The notes under the pieces: generated by a model
Seen by the model: only the letters and a program-made list of their open reading frames with translations
Told to the model about the DNA's origin: nothing
The model's database searches: none
Position numbers and translations under genes: made by a program
Shown: positions 52,547 through 60,762 of the stretch, one piece after another
Position numbering within the stretch: position 1 is the stretch's first letter
Layout of the letters: each line of letters starts with the position of its first letter
Assembly (NCBI GenBank): GCA_934100165.1
Contig: CAKOPN010000001.1
Location: 62,001-126,000, forward strand
Direction of reading: 5' to 3'
From: an uncultured Bacilli bacterium
GTDB lineage: Bacteria > Bacillota_I > Bacilli_A > RF39 > UBA660
DNA: 64,000 nt

Positions 52547-53476
52547 TTAGTATTTAAAGAATCCTTCCCCGCTAGCTTTACCAAGCTTACCTTTATCTAT
52601 ATAACTTTCTAACTTTTTTGCTATAGCTTTAAAATGATAAGGTGCTAAACAAGATGGTATTTTTACATACATTTTCACTATCTCATAAGCAGTTTTTAAT
52701 CCGATTATATCAAGCATATGAAAAGGTCCTTCATCACTTCCAGTACCAATTGTCCAGGCAGTGTCAATATGTTCAGGATCTGATACTCCTGTCGCATATA
52801 AATCAAGTGCAGAAAATAAAAAAGGTATAAGCATAGAATTAAGTAAGTATCCGGCTTTCTCTTTATACAAAGGAAGTGGTATCATGTTAATTTTCTTAGC
52901 AAATAAAAGTACTTTGTTAAAACATTCATCATCAGTTTTACTATGTTTCATAACTTCTACAATATTATTTTTCCAAATTGAATTAGCAAAATGAAGTGCT
53001 AAAAACATATCCGGATATTTAGTATATCTAGCAAGTTTACTTGGCAACATTGTAGAAGAATTCGTTACTACAATTGTATCTCTTCTCACAAATGGTGATA
53101 TTTTTTTGTATAAATCACGTTTAGCTTTAAAATCTTCAGACATAGATTCAATAATCAAGTCAGTATTCTTTATAGACTCTTCTAAATCAAGTTCTAAAGT
53201 AATATTATCATAGGCATTACTAATTTTCTTCAAGCATTCATCAGCATTAAAGTTCTCAAAATTAGAAATGCCATAACACCAATTTTGAGTCTTTTTGTTT
53301 TTCATATCATTTATTGAATCAACATATGTTTTTCTAAGTTTTTCAAGTTTAGCCTTTGTTCTTTCAATACTGCTTTCACTTCTAAGCCAAACTTTAACTC
53401 TAAACCCAGAATATGCAACTTGAAAAGCTATTTGGCTCCCTAAAACTCCTCCACCAATCACTGTTACATTTTTCAC
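52547..53476 (-). CDS. 3-hydroxyacyl-CoA dehydrogenase-like oxidoreductase
   Basis: A 309-residue dehydrogenase. The Rossmann loop is VIGGGVLGSQIAFQVAYSG, IIESMSEDFKAK follows beta-4, and TNSSTMLPS and LALHFANSIWKNN match the active-site region (catalytic His and Asn). The C-terminal helical domain ends with GEGFFKY. The family includes 3-hydroxybutyryl-CoA dehydrogenase, but no thiolase, crotonase or acyl-CoA dehydrogenase gene is nearby. Butyrate synthesis is therefore not supported by context; lambda-crystallin-like sugar dehydrogenases are an alternative. Confidence 0.8.
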   Translation of the reverse strand: MKNVTVIGGGVLGSQIAFQVAYSGFRVKVWLRSESSIERTKAKLEKLRKTYVDSINDMKNKKTQNWCYGISNFENFNADECLKKISNAYDNITLELDLEESIKNTDLIIESMSEDFKAKRDLYKKISPFVRRDTIVVTNSSTMLPSKLARYTKYPDMFLALHFANSIWKNNIVEVMKHSKTDDECFNKVLLFAKKINMIPLPLYKEKAGYLLNSMLIPFLFSALDLYATGVSDPEHIDTAWTIGTGSDEGPFHMLDIIGLKTAYEIVKMYVKIPSCLAPYHFKAIAKKLESYIDKGKLGKASGEGFFKY

Positions 53477-53612
53477 ATTCTAATCCTCCTCATACTACTA
53501 AATCTATAAAAATTATATCATTTAATAAAAAACAAATACAGTGAAACAAATAAAAAGAAAAGAATATTTTAAATTCTTCTCATACCTTTATAAATCATTA
53601 TTATAGACATTA

Positions 53613-53924
53613 ATGTTTAAAAATATCAAAAAAAATCAAATTTTCTACAAAACATATTTCAAACTAGGTTTTGATGTAAATTATGAAATTGATTATTTTG
53701 ACAAAGATTTAGCCAAACAATTATATGATAACAAATATATTGATTATCACTGTAAATTTTTTAAAGCTGGAATCACTGCAATTATAAAAAAATGGCTAAC
53801 AAACAATTGCAAAGAAGAACCAGAAGAAATATTAGAAATACTTAAAAGTAAATATAGTAAAAAACTTTGGATCTTGACGATTCAAAGTTTTATTTTTATG
53901 CTTTACATAAATTTTTCTTATTAA
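53613..53924 (+). pseudogene. TetR-family regulator remnant (C-terminal domain only)
   Basis: A 103-codon ORF whose centre, KYIDYHCKFFKAGITAIIKKW, and following CKEEPEEILEILKSKY match the ligand-binding domain of DhaS-like TetR regulators (TetR_C_8). The roughly 80-residue N-terminal HTH is missing. The 130 bases upstream contain no HTH in any plus-strand frame that I can see, and no good ribosome site precedes the ATG. The end runs into the PAP2 gene from the other strand. It is most likely the leftover of a deleted regulator. Confidence 0.6.
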
Positions 53925-54534
53925 CTCTAACAAAAATAATTAGATATGCTATTGATAAAAGGAATCCTCCAAGTACATCGCTAGTATAATGTACACCTAA
54001 ATAGATTCTGCTGATACCAATAAGAATTATTAAAAGTGATAAAACTGTTATAAGTATCCATTTTAAATATTTATTAGTAACATTTTTATAAATTAAATAT
54101 ATAAATAATCCATAGAAAGCCATACTTACCATTGAATGACCAGAAGGAAAACTATAACCAGTCTCAGTTATAATTTGGAACTCTGATGGTCTTGGTCTAT
54201 GAAGGATAAATTTAAGTATTTGGTTAAGCACAGTAACAATACATAAATTTGACAAAACAAGTATTCCAACTTTTTTATTTTTAATAACAAGGAATGAAAA
54301 TATGGTTAAAATTATCAAAGCAAAACCACTACCGAACCAAGTAATAACTTTCATAACAGGAGTCATAAAATCACTAATTAAATATTTTGATACAAGATCA
54401 TATCCAATTATATCGCCTTTCATAATGTCTTTCATAAAAACATCTTCTGCTAAAGCCATAAATAAGACTAAACAAATAGTAAATATTATGGCTTTATAAT
54501 TTCTAACTACAAAGTCTTTAATTTTATCTAACAT
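53896..54534 (-). CDS. PAP2-family phosphatase
   Basis: A 212-residue membrane phosphatase with about six helices. The three-part phosphatase motif is complete: KFILHRPRP, SFPSGHSM and SRIYLGVHYTSD. Likely substrates are undecaprenyl pyrophosphate (cell-wall carrier recycling) or phosphatidic acid-type lipids. Its 3' end overlaps the TetR remnant on the opposite strand by 29 bases. Confidence 0.87.
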   Translation of the reverse strand: MLDKIKDFVVRNYKAIIFTICLVLFMALAEDVFMKDIMKGDIIGYDLVSKYLISDFMTPVMKVITWFGSGFALIILTIFSFLVIKNKKVGILVLSNLCIVTVLNQILKFILHRPRPSEFQIITETGYSFPSGHSMVSMAFYGLFIYLIYKNVTNKYLKWILITVLSLLIILIGISRIYLGVHYTSDVLGGFLLSIAYLIIFVRVNKKNLCKA

Positions 54535-54629
54535 AACAACACATCCTCAAACTTTATTACTAGTTAAGTATAGCATAAAAGAAACCATTATAAACAATTA
54601 ACAGTTAATTTTATTAAATAGTAATAGGT

Positions 54630-55060
54630 TTAATTATTGCTCTTAACTTTATCTGTAAAGTTTTTAATATCAGAAGATGATGATGTGCAGAAAGGAATAA
54701 CAGTCTTATTAGTAAAGTCATTGTTTTTAACAAAAGCATTTATAGGCCATGCAGCAAGACCCCACCAAATAGGATAACCAATTATAACTGTATCATAATT
54801 ATCAAAATTATCAATTTTATAACTTACAAGTTCAACATCTCTTAATGAAGTATCATTGTGTTCTTTTGACACTCTAGAATTACTATTTGTCCAGTCTAAA
54901 TCAGAAGAAGTATAACGTTAGTTAGTCTAACTTCAAATACATCAGCATCTAAATTTTCTGCAATTTTTAAAGCAACATTTTCAGTATGACTTTGAGCAGA
55001 ATAATATACGACTAAAACTTTACTTGTACCATTTAATCACGTATTATCATCTTCATTTAT
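54630..55060 (-). pseudogene. Flavodoxin, frameshifted with an internal stop
   Basis: Reading right to left on the minus strand: NEDDNT, stop (TGA), then NGTSKVLVVYYSAQSHTENVALKI, ENLDADVFEVRLT, where the frame breaks. One missing base later RYTSSDLDWTNSNSRVSKEH follows, and the rest (YDTVIIGYPIWWGLAAWPINAFV, 54630-54872) is normal. These are the FMN-binding pieces of the flavodoxin family often made as lipoproteins. A stop plus a frameshift means it is not functional. Confidence 0.75.
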
Positions 55061-55115
55061 TTTTCCTTTTTAATTCTTAAATAATCATTTTCTAAAAACA
55101 ACAACCTATGAAAAA

Positions 55116-55532
55116 CTATCTTATTTTTATTCTTGTCAAATATTTTTCTTCTGTTTCTCCTACTATGTAAGCACCATTATTTTGTTGGACTTTTAAAGAA
55201 CCAGGATTATCCTTATGTACAGAGAAATAAATCTCATCCTCAGGAATTATTTCTTTACATTTATCTATTGCTAGTTTCAATCCTTTAGTTGCATATCCCT
55301 TTCCTCTAAATTCTGGAAGAATACCATAACCAATATGTCCTGGCCCTTTCGCTAAATCTTCATTTAAGTAATGTCTTATTTTGAATAAGCCTACAATTTT
55401 ATCATTGTACCATAAAAAATAATAAGTGTCAGGGACATAGCCATCCGGAAGCCCAATTCCTTTTGAATGATTTATAAGTTCAGGTATTACTTTTTCTTTA
55501 AATTCTTCTTCCGTTTCTTTTAAAGCATCAAG
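55116..55532 (-). pseudogene. GNAT acetyltransferase remnant lacking start and N-terminus
   Basis: A 139-codon open stretch without a usable start: it opens after a TGA at 55533-55535. TYYFLWYNDKIVGLFKIRHYL, GHIGYGILPEFRGKGYATKGL (acetyl-CoA loop R-G-x-G-x-A) and NNGAYIVGETEE are clear GNAT features. The N-terminal 30 or so residues are absent and the preceding in-frame codons belong to the ComB-like remnant, so a deletion has joined the two. Confidence 0.7.
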
Positions 55533-55535
55533 TCA

Positions 55536-55919
55536 TATACATACAAGTGAGACTTCTTTTGGCTTTTTTACCTTTATATATTATGCTATTACTTTTGCGT
55601 TAACAATGCCTTTAGTTCCTGCACTAGTAGTATGCACAATAGTCTTACCTTTAAAAGAAATATTTTCAATTTATGAAGGAAAATTAACAAAATCAAACCC
55701 TGGTAACTTAACACCATGTCTTTCTCCAATTAACACTATATTCGGATCAAGATTCTTATACTCTAGCGCTTTGTCTATATCATCAGTTGGAATAATCTTA
55801 TCTGCACCATTATTCATTAAATAAGCTTCAACAGTAAATGCTCTAAACACATCTATTATTACTGTTATACCCCTAGCATTTTTATCACCTTCTACCATAT
55901 GTAAAATTTTAAATTTCAT
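55536..55919 (-). pseudogene. ComB/2-phosphosulfolactate phosphatase-like remnant
   Basis: The first 82 codons (55671-55919) read ARGITVIIDVFRAFTVEAYL and VLIGERHGVKLPGFDFVNFPS, matching the start of ComB-family phosphatases. In the same frame after TAA comes IENISFKGKTIVHTTSAGT, which is the normal continuation. A second TAA follows after NAKVIA, then KKPKEVSLVCI and a TGA. Several stops and a shortened middle mark it as decayed. The last piece is fused in frame to the GNAT remnant. Confidence 0.72.
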
Positions 55920-55942
55920 ATTATCTCACCCATATTATAAAA

Positions 55943-56239
55943 TTATTTTTCTACTTCAAAATCTACAAAACGGTTTCTCTTATGAAGTAAGATTCCTTTA
56001 TCACCAACTTCATATTTTTGATAAAGACTGTATTTAACGGAAAAGTTTTTCCTTTCACCATCAATATCAAAACATAAAATATAATTTTCCATCATCACAT
56101 TATTACTATCAAAATAAGTCTCTATCGATTTATCTATCAATAAAGCTTCCTTCTTTTCTACTTCAGCCTTACTATCTAATACATGATTAAAAATCACATA
56201 ACCAAAAACAAGAAAGGCAAAAAGCCAAAGCAAAGCCAT
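55943..56239 (-). CDS. DUF2500-like single-pass membrane protein
   Basis: A 98-residue protein with one N-terminal membrane helix (about 3-22) and a beta-rich domain. ILCFDIDGERKNFSVKYSLYQKYEVGDKGILLHKRNRFVDFEV fits the DUF2500 pattern (F..dG.r..f.V....y..l..GD.G.L.....rf..F). Function is unknown for the family. It appears intact, unlike the three genes downstream of it. Confidence 0.6.
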   Translation of the reverse strand: MALLWLFAFLVFGYVIFNHVLDSKAEVEKKEALLIDKSIETYFDSNNVMMENYILCFDIDGERKNFSVKYSLYQKYEVGDKGILLHKRNRFVDFEVEK

Positions 56240-56282
56240 AAAATCACCTGCCTATCATATTTTATAAATCAATTATAACATA

Positions 56283-56894
56283 TCACAATCCACTGTAAAA
56301 ATCTTTTATCCAGTCCATTCTCTTTCCATTACTGCGTACATAATTAACAGAACCATAAACATAACCATCATCATGCAAAAATTCTATTTTCTCAATATCA
56401 GAAAGTTCTATTCTCCAAACACAGCCTTGCAAAATATCACTATCATTTGTAATACATCTTCTAAAACTATCGTATATTTCATCTTCTGTTTTAGAAACTT
56501 TTAGAGAATTTAAATAGTCTTCTCTAGAACTAGGAATATATTTATTATTAAGAACAAAAGAATATCTTTTAAAATCAGTCACAAAAACATCAGATACATC
56601 CTTGTTAAAAGTAATCTTAACATCAAAGCCTTCTACTCTTTTGCCTTTTCTTTTAGGTGGGCAAATAAAGTTATAACATTTAACCCAACACCAAATTGGA
56701 TACATAGTCTTATTCTTGTTTTCTACTTGCTTTTCCATTTCTTTTTTTATAAAATCATATGCCATCTGATACTTTGAAAGTAAAGAATATTTCTGATACT
56801 TTGAAAGTAAAGAATATTTAGGATCATACTCTAAAAATCCGTTTTCAAATAAAGATTTAACTGCTGCCATTTGTTGGAATGTAACTAGCCTCAT
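56283..56894 (-). CDS. DUF3841-family protein with internal duplication
   Basis: A 203-residue soluble protein. MRLVTFQQMAAVKSLFENGFL, AYDFIKKEMEK, MYPIWCWV and VTDFKRYSFVLNNKYIP follow the DUF3841 consensus in order (L.T.Q....L...G.l, AYdwm...M, yPiW.W, lSDFd..h.vLN). Function unknown. Residues 27-44 contain KYSLLSKYQ twice in a row, encoded by an exact 27-bp tandem repeat. The reading frame survives and family members should lack the extra copy. Confidence 0.65.
   Translation of the reverse strand: MRLVTFQQMAAVKSLFENGFLEYDPKYSLLSKYQKYSLLSKYQMAYDFIKKEMEKQVENKNKTMYPIWCWVKCYNFICPPKRKGKRVEGFDVKITFNKDVSDVFVTDFKRYSFVLNNKYIPSSREDYLNSLKVSKTEDEIYDSFRRCITNDSDILQGCVWRIELSDIEKIEFLHDDGYVYGSVNYVRSNGKRMDWIKDFYSGL
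56766..56819. repeat. 27-bp exact tandem duplication inside the DUF3841 gene
   Basis: The 27 bases at 56766-56792 are repeated without change at 56793-56819. Perfect identity in such AT-rich DNA points to a recent slippage or duplication that keeps the frame (nine codons). Confidence 0.95.
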
Positions 56895-56977
56895 TTTAAC
56901 ACCTCTAATAACACTATATCATGAACAAAATGTATATACAAAAATTTTTTTATAATATTTTGTTAACATATTTTTGT

Positions 56978-57005
56978 TGACACATTTAAATTTCAATGTT
57001 ATAGT
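56978..57005 (+). promoter_or_regulatory. Promoter of the leader peptide-ABC exporter transcript
   Basis: TTGACA (56978-56983), 16 bases, TATAGT (57000-57005), a near-consensus vegetative promoter. The leader peptide gene starts about 26 bases after the expected start site. Confidence 0.75.
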
Positions 57006-57037
57006 TAGGGTGAATTTTAAGAGAGAGGAGTGAGAAG

Positions 57038-57118
57038 ATGAGCAATAAAATTCAAAGAAAGAAAATAGTTTTGGGGATGAGTAATAGATTTATTAGTGAG
57101 TTTTCTCACGTACTTTAG
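57038..57118 (+). CDS. 26-residue leader peptide of the ABC exporter
   Basis: An ATG at 57038 after GAGAGGAGTGAGAAG opens a 26-codon ORF ending in TAG at 57116. The product is basic in its first half (MSNKIQRKKIVLG) and neutral afterwards (MSNRFISEFSHVL). There is no signal peptide. It lies between a strong promoter and an intrinsic terminator in front of an ABC exporter, and codons 14-17 contain the segment that pairs with the terminator arm. I therefore read it as a regulatory peptide for ribosome-controlled attenuation, like BmrB before bmrCD in Bacillus. A secreted signal or small bacteriocin cargo is the alternative. Confidence 0.6.
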   Translation: MSNKIQRKKIVLGMSNRFISEFSHVL

Positions 57119-57178
57119 TCGTACTAAGAATTTTTACTATTAAATAGAATAACTATTACTCAAATAGTTATTTTTTTT
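57078..57178 (+). promoter_or_regulatory. Transcription attenuator upstream of the ABC exporter
   Basis: The terminator is AATAACTATT (57148-57157), loop ACTCA, AATAGTTATT (57163-57172), then T residues to 57178. The leader ORF segment TGAGTAATAG (57078-57087) is perfectly complementary to CTATTACTCA (57153-57162), the terminator 5' arm plus loop. Pairing would form an antiterminator. A ribosome stalled in the first codons would leave this segment free and let transcription reach the exporter; normal translation would mask it. The stall step is inference. Confidence 0.6.
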
Positions 57179-57190
57179 GTGGAGGATAAA

Positions 57191-58927
57191 GTGAAAAGTT
57201 TAAGTTATTTTAAAATATTGATACGATATTTTAAAGAAGATAAACTTAAATTCTTTCTCTACATAATTTTAACCGTTTTAAAACATTTTGAACCATTATT
57301 AAATGCCTTTATATGGGCAAATGCTTTTCAAGCAATTGCTGATGGAAATAAATATGAATTCATAAAATATTTAATATTATGGAGTTCATTTATAACTATC
57401 GCTTGGGTTTGTATACAAGTTCCTACAGATTTATTATATAATTCTCTAGAAAAAAAGTTTATGAAGAATATCAACAAAGATTTATATGCAAAAGTAACAG
57501 ATATGCCTGCAATTGCATTTGAGGATATTGGAGTTGGTGAATTCATAAATAGGATGTATACAGATCCAGATAGAATACTAGAACTTTTAGCAAAGCTAAT
57601 AAAATTAACTTGTAGATTAGTAATTGCTATAATCATAGTAATAGTATCTTTCACTATATCAATATATGTTGGATTAGAATTAGTAATTTTATGTATTGTA
57701 ATGTTTATTTTATCAAATATATATTATCCAAAATTAAAGAAAATTCACGAAGAAATCAAAAAAGATTCTGATGAATATATCAAAGTTGCAACACAAAATA
57801 TAACTGGTATAAGGGAAATAAAAGCACTTGGTATAAAAGATAATATAAAAGCAAGAATGAATTTTAAAATAGACACTCTATTTAATAAGCAAAAGAAAGT
57901 TGGAGTAAATGAAGCTATATATTATGGTCTAAATAATTTATGTTACTTCATAATACAGTTTGTTATACTTTTAACTTTAGGAATGCAAGTATTTAATGGT
58001 ACTATTGCCCTAGCCTCATTTATAATTATTGAAAAATATATATGGAGGATCGATGATGTTGTAGAATCTCTTTCTGAATTTGGTGTTTGTTACAACAAAG
58101 TAACAGTATCATTAAAAAGAATTGATGAGATCTTAAACAACAGATTATATAAAGACGAAAAATTTGGAAACAGAGAATTAAGCGGTAAAAAGTGTAAGAT
58201 AGAATTTAAGAATGTTAAATTTAAATATCGTAAAGAAGACAAAGAATTGATTCTAAAAGGATTAAATATGGCTGTAGAGCCAAACAAAAAGATTGCAATT
58301 GTTGGTAAATCAGGTCAAGGAAAATCTACATTATTCAATTTGCTATTAAGATACTTTGATGCATCAAAAGGTACAATTGAATTAAACGGAATGAATATTA
58401 AAGATATATCTGAAAAAGCTTTAAGAGATAATATTTCAGTTATAAGACAAGCTCCATACTTATTCAACAGTACTATCTTAGACAATTTCAAAATTGTCGA
58501 TGAAAATGTAACATTGGAAAAAGTAAGAGAAGTTGCTAAAAAAGCTTATATAGACGACTATATAATGTCACTACCTAATAAATATGACACTGTAATTGGT
58601 GAAGGTGGAGTTAACTTATCTGGTGGCCAAAAACAAAGAATTGCAATAGCTAGAACCTTACTAAAAGATACAAAAGTCATCTTATTTGATGAAGCAACTA
58701 GCGCCCTTGATAATGAATCACAAGAATATATAAAGAAGACTATAGATGACTTAGTTAAAACGCATACAATTATAATCGTTGCTCATAGACTCTCTACGAT
58801 TATGGATGCAGATTTGATATATGTAATTGATGAAGGAAAAGTAAGTGACTTTGGAACACATGAAAGTCTTATGAAATCTTCAAAGTTATATAAAAAGTTA
58901 TATAGTCCAGAGGTATTAGATTTTTAA
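57191..58927 (+). CDS. ABC exporter half-transporter (fused membrane and ATPase domains)
   Basis: A 578-residue type IV exporter. Six membrane helices occupy about 1-310, with the IGVGEFINRMYTDPDR and TGIREIKALG coupling regions typical of MsbA/BmrA-like transporters. The ATPase follows: Walker A VGKSGQGKSTLFNL, LSGGQKQRIAIARTLL, Walker B ILFDEATSALD, H loop VAHRLS. It should work as a homodimer, or with a partner not encoded here, exporting drugs, lipids or peptides. Start GTG at 57191, five bases after GGAGG. A terminator and leader peptide directly upstream point to inducible expression. Confidence 0.93.
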   Translation: MKSLSYFKILIRYFKEDKLKFFLYIILTVLKHFEPLLNAFIWANAFQAIADGNKYEFIKYLILWSSFITIAWVCIQVPTDLLYNSLEKKFMKNINKDLYAKVTDMPAIAFEDIGVGEFINRMYTDPDRILELLAKLIKLTCRLVIAIIIVIVSFTISIYVGLELVILCIVMFILSNIYYPKLKKIHEEIKKDSDEYIKVATQNITGIREIKALGIKDNIKARMNFKIDTLFNKQKKVGVNEAIYYGLNNLCYFIIQFVILLTLGMQVFNGTIALASFIIIEKYIWRIDDVVESLSEFGVCYNKVTVSLKRIDEILNNRLYKDEKFGNRELSGKKCKIEFKNVKFKYRKEDKELILKGLNMAVEPNKKIAIVGKSGQGKSTLFNLLLRYFDASKGTIELNGMNIKDISEKALRDNISVIRQAPYLFNSTILDNFKIVDENVTLEKVREVAKKAYIDDYIMSLPNKYDTVIGEGGVNLSGGQKQRIAIARTLLKDTKVILFDEATSALDNESQEYIKKTIDDLVKTHTIIIVAHRLSTIMDADLIYVIDEGKVSDFGTHESLMKSSKLYKKLYSPEVLDF

Positions 58928-58940
58928 TACCTCTTTTTTT
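58910..58940 (+). terminator. Terminator of the ABC exporter gene
   Basis: AGAGGTATTA and TAATACCTCT form a 10-bp stem around the stop codon region, followed by eight T residues on the plus strand. Confidence 0.85.
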
Positions 58941-58944
58941 ATAA

Positions 58945-58972
58945 CAAAAAAGACTGAATTAACAGTCTTTAC
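58945..58972 (-). terminator. Terminator of the DUF6935 gene
   Basis: On the minus strand AAAGACTG and CAGTCTTT close a 6-base loop followed by TTTT, just after the stop codon at 58975. Confidence 0.8.
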
Positions 58973-58974
58973 AC

Positions 58975-59475
58975 TTAAGCCCAAGGATTTGAAGATTCAG
59001 GTTCTTTAATTCCTGTCATCATACCTATTATAGTATCACTAAATAAAAGCCATCTTCCATCCTTTAACATTCTAAGAGTTATTGGTCTAGATGATGATGT
59101 TCCACCATTTGTAATGAATAATTTAAGTAATGAAGGGTTATCACGAGAATGAGAATTTTCACTAATTTCCACTTCATAAGGTACACTCGGAGTATAATCA
59201 TTTTCTGGTATTGCACCTTTAAAATATGATTTACCAATATAAGGCCATTTATTATTTGAAGTCATACGATCTTTAATATTTTGTTTTAAATATGGTGTTA
59301 TAGGTTGAACATCTCCCATAAGAACCTGTAACATCTCAAGGAAGTTATCAGGATAATTAGGATCATATGAACACATTATATTAACGGCGCAGGCTGCTAC
59401 ATAAAACGGATCTTTCATATCAATATTTCTAAGTTCATCTTTGTTTTCAAAAAGTTTATCAAATTTTATTATCAT
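58975..59475 (-). CDS. DUF6935-family protein
   Basis: A 166-residue soluble protein. DPFYVAACAVNIMCSYDPN, MGDVQPITPYLKQNIKDRM, YIGKSYFKGAIPENDYTPSVPY, SSSRPITLRMLKDGRWLLF and the final IKEPESSNPWA follow a widely distributed Firmicute family (DUF6935 to my knowledge). Its function is unknown. It is often seen near uncharacterised stress or regulatory genes. The gene is monocistronic with its own terminator. Confidence 0.6.
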   Translation of the reverse strand: MIIKFDKLFENKDELRNIDMKDPFYVAACAVNIMCSYDPNYPDNFLEMLQVLMGDVQPITPYLKQNIKDRMTSNNKWPYIGKSYFKGAIPENDYTPSVPYEVEISENSHSRDNPSLLKLFITNGGTSSSRPITLRMLKDGRWLLFSDTIIGMMTGIKEPESSNPWA

Positions 59476-59523
59476 AAATGTCTCCTTTTACTATCAAAAG
59501 CATAGCACAAAAAAATATTAAAA

Positions 59524-60138
59524 TCAATTTTTATCATCAGAAATAATTCTTATATTTTCATCATCAACAATAATAGAATCATCATCAGTAAGAGGATAAA
59601 TTTTCCATTCATTTTTATTTTTTAACAAGTCATAAACATTTTGTCTTTCTTCGTCAAAATGAGGAATAATTATACCATCAAATAATCCCAATCCTGTAAA
59701 ATTATCAAAATCATCATAAACTGTATCAAAATACTTTGCATGTTCTATGTTCTTTGTTACTATGTGAGCTCCACAGCTACCACCAATATATGTAACACCA
59801 TTTCTTACATATTTGATTATTTCTTTATCAAAGTTAGAATCCTTGATCTTTTTCATAGTAGCAAAAGTATTTCCGCCACCTATATATATTAAGTCAAGTT
59901 TAAGATCTTTAAAATCATTAGTTTTTTTCTCATCAAAAATATAAATGTTATTTTTATTTGTAAAGCCATCTTTAAAAAGTCTATTGTAATATTTATCTGA
60001 TCTTAAATTTTCATCATTTGCCTTCTCATTAGGTATAAATAAAACTTTACACTCTTCTATTTTTTTAGGAAGATTATCCATTATAACTTTTCTAGAATTA
60101 TCATTTAAAAAATCTCTAGAACTCAATATTAGTTTCAT
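59524..60138 (-). CDS. Peptidase S51-like (dipeptidase E family) protein
   Basis: A 204-residue protein with a class I glutamine amidotransferase-like fold. IYIGGGNTFATM and VTYIGGSCGAHIV hold the oxyanion Gly-rich strand and the nucleophile Ser121; the usual G-x-S-A-G elbow is GSCGA here. IIPHFDEER supplies the His region. Family members cleave Asp-x dipeptides or cyanophycin; several shorter homologues have no known substrate. It lies four bases after a GNAT gene and is co-transcribed. Confidence 0.8.
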   Translation of the reverse strand: MKLILSSRDFLNDNSRKVIMDNLPKKIEECKVLFIPNEKANDENLRSDKYYNRLFKDGFTNKNNIYIFDEKKTNDFKDLKLDLIYIGGGNTFATMKKIKDSNFDKEIIKYVRNGVTYIGGSCGAHIVTKNIEHAKYFDTVYDDFDNFTGLGLFDGIIIPHFDEERQNVYDLLKNKNEWKIYPLTDDDSIIVDDENIRIISDDKN

Positions 60139-60142
60139 ATTA

Positions 60143-60760
60143 TTACCTTTTCTTTATCATATTTTTAGAAAGAGCTATATATTTTTCGTAAACACTTTTA
60201 TATTTTTCTATAGAATCAAGAGTATCTATCCAGTAGACATTAGTTAATGTAGAGTCACTTGGATCGAGTTCACATCTTTCAAGCACACCGCCCAAAGCTT
60301 TAATAGTTTTATCACTACCTAAATTATTAACATCACAGTCAAGCATAACTTTATCAAGTCCAAACTCATTATATGCTTTAATAAGCCCTAAATACAAATT
60401 TATTTTATTATATCCTTTTCTTCTTTCACTAGGTCTAACACCATATCCAATATGTCCACCAAATCTAAGCATTGTTTCATTTAAATTATGTCTTATATTT
60501 ATCATTCCAATTAGTCTATTATCATTTTCTCTAATTAGTAAATAAGTTACAGCTGGACATCTATTTTTACTTTTTGCATACTCATCATCTTCCATTAGTA
60601 AAGAACGGTTTAAACACTCTTCATAAGTTTTACCTTCTAAAACTTCATCAAAACCACCATCTCCATTTATATTAGAACCACACGCTTGATGTTCTTGCAT
60701 GTATTCTATGACATCATCTTTTCTTTCAATAGATACTTTTTCAAAATGAAATTTTTCCAT
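60143..60760 (-). CDS. GNAT-family N-acetyltransferase
   Basis: A 205-residue acetyltransferase. NRLIGMINIRHNLNETM and HIGYGVRPSERRKGYNKINLYLGL form beta-4, the acetyl-CoA loop (R-R-K-G-Y) and the following helix. VMLDCDVNNLGSDKTIKALGGVLE is the standard beta-5/alpha-4 region. The substrate is not known. It forms an operon with the 100-residue unknown protein upstream (2-base gap) and the S51-like gene downstream. Confidence 0.85.
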   Translation of the reverse strand: MEKFHFEKVSIERKDDVIEYMQEHQACGSNINGDGGFDEVLEGKTYEECLNRSLLMEDDEYAKSKNRCPAVTYLLIRENDNRLIGMINIRHNLNETMLRFGGHIGYGVRPSERRKGYNKINLYLGLIKAYNEFGLDKVMLDCDVNNLGSDKTIKALGGVLERCELDPSDSTLTNVYWIDTLDSIEKYKSVYEKYIALSKNMIKKR

Positions 60761-60762
60761 AT

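Noticed and set aside
55606..55824. Plus-strand ORF of 72 codons over the ComB-like remnant
   Set aside because: It is the antisense of recognisable ComB coding sequence and has no ribosome site or family resemblance.
57328..57654. Minus-strand ORF opposite the ABC exporter
   Set aside because: A shadow of the exporter membrane domain, hydrophobic only because the sense strand encodes helices; no start signals.
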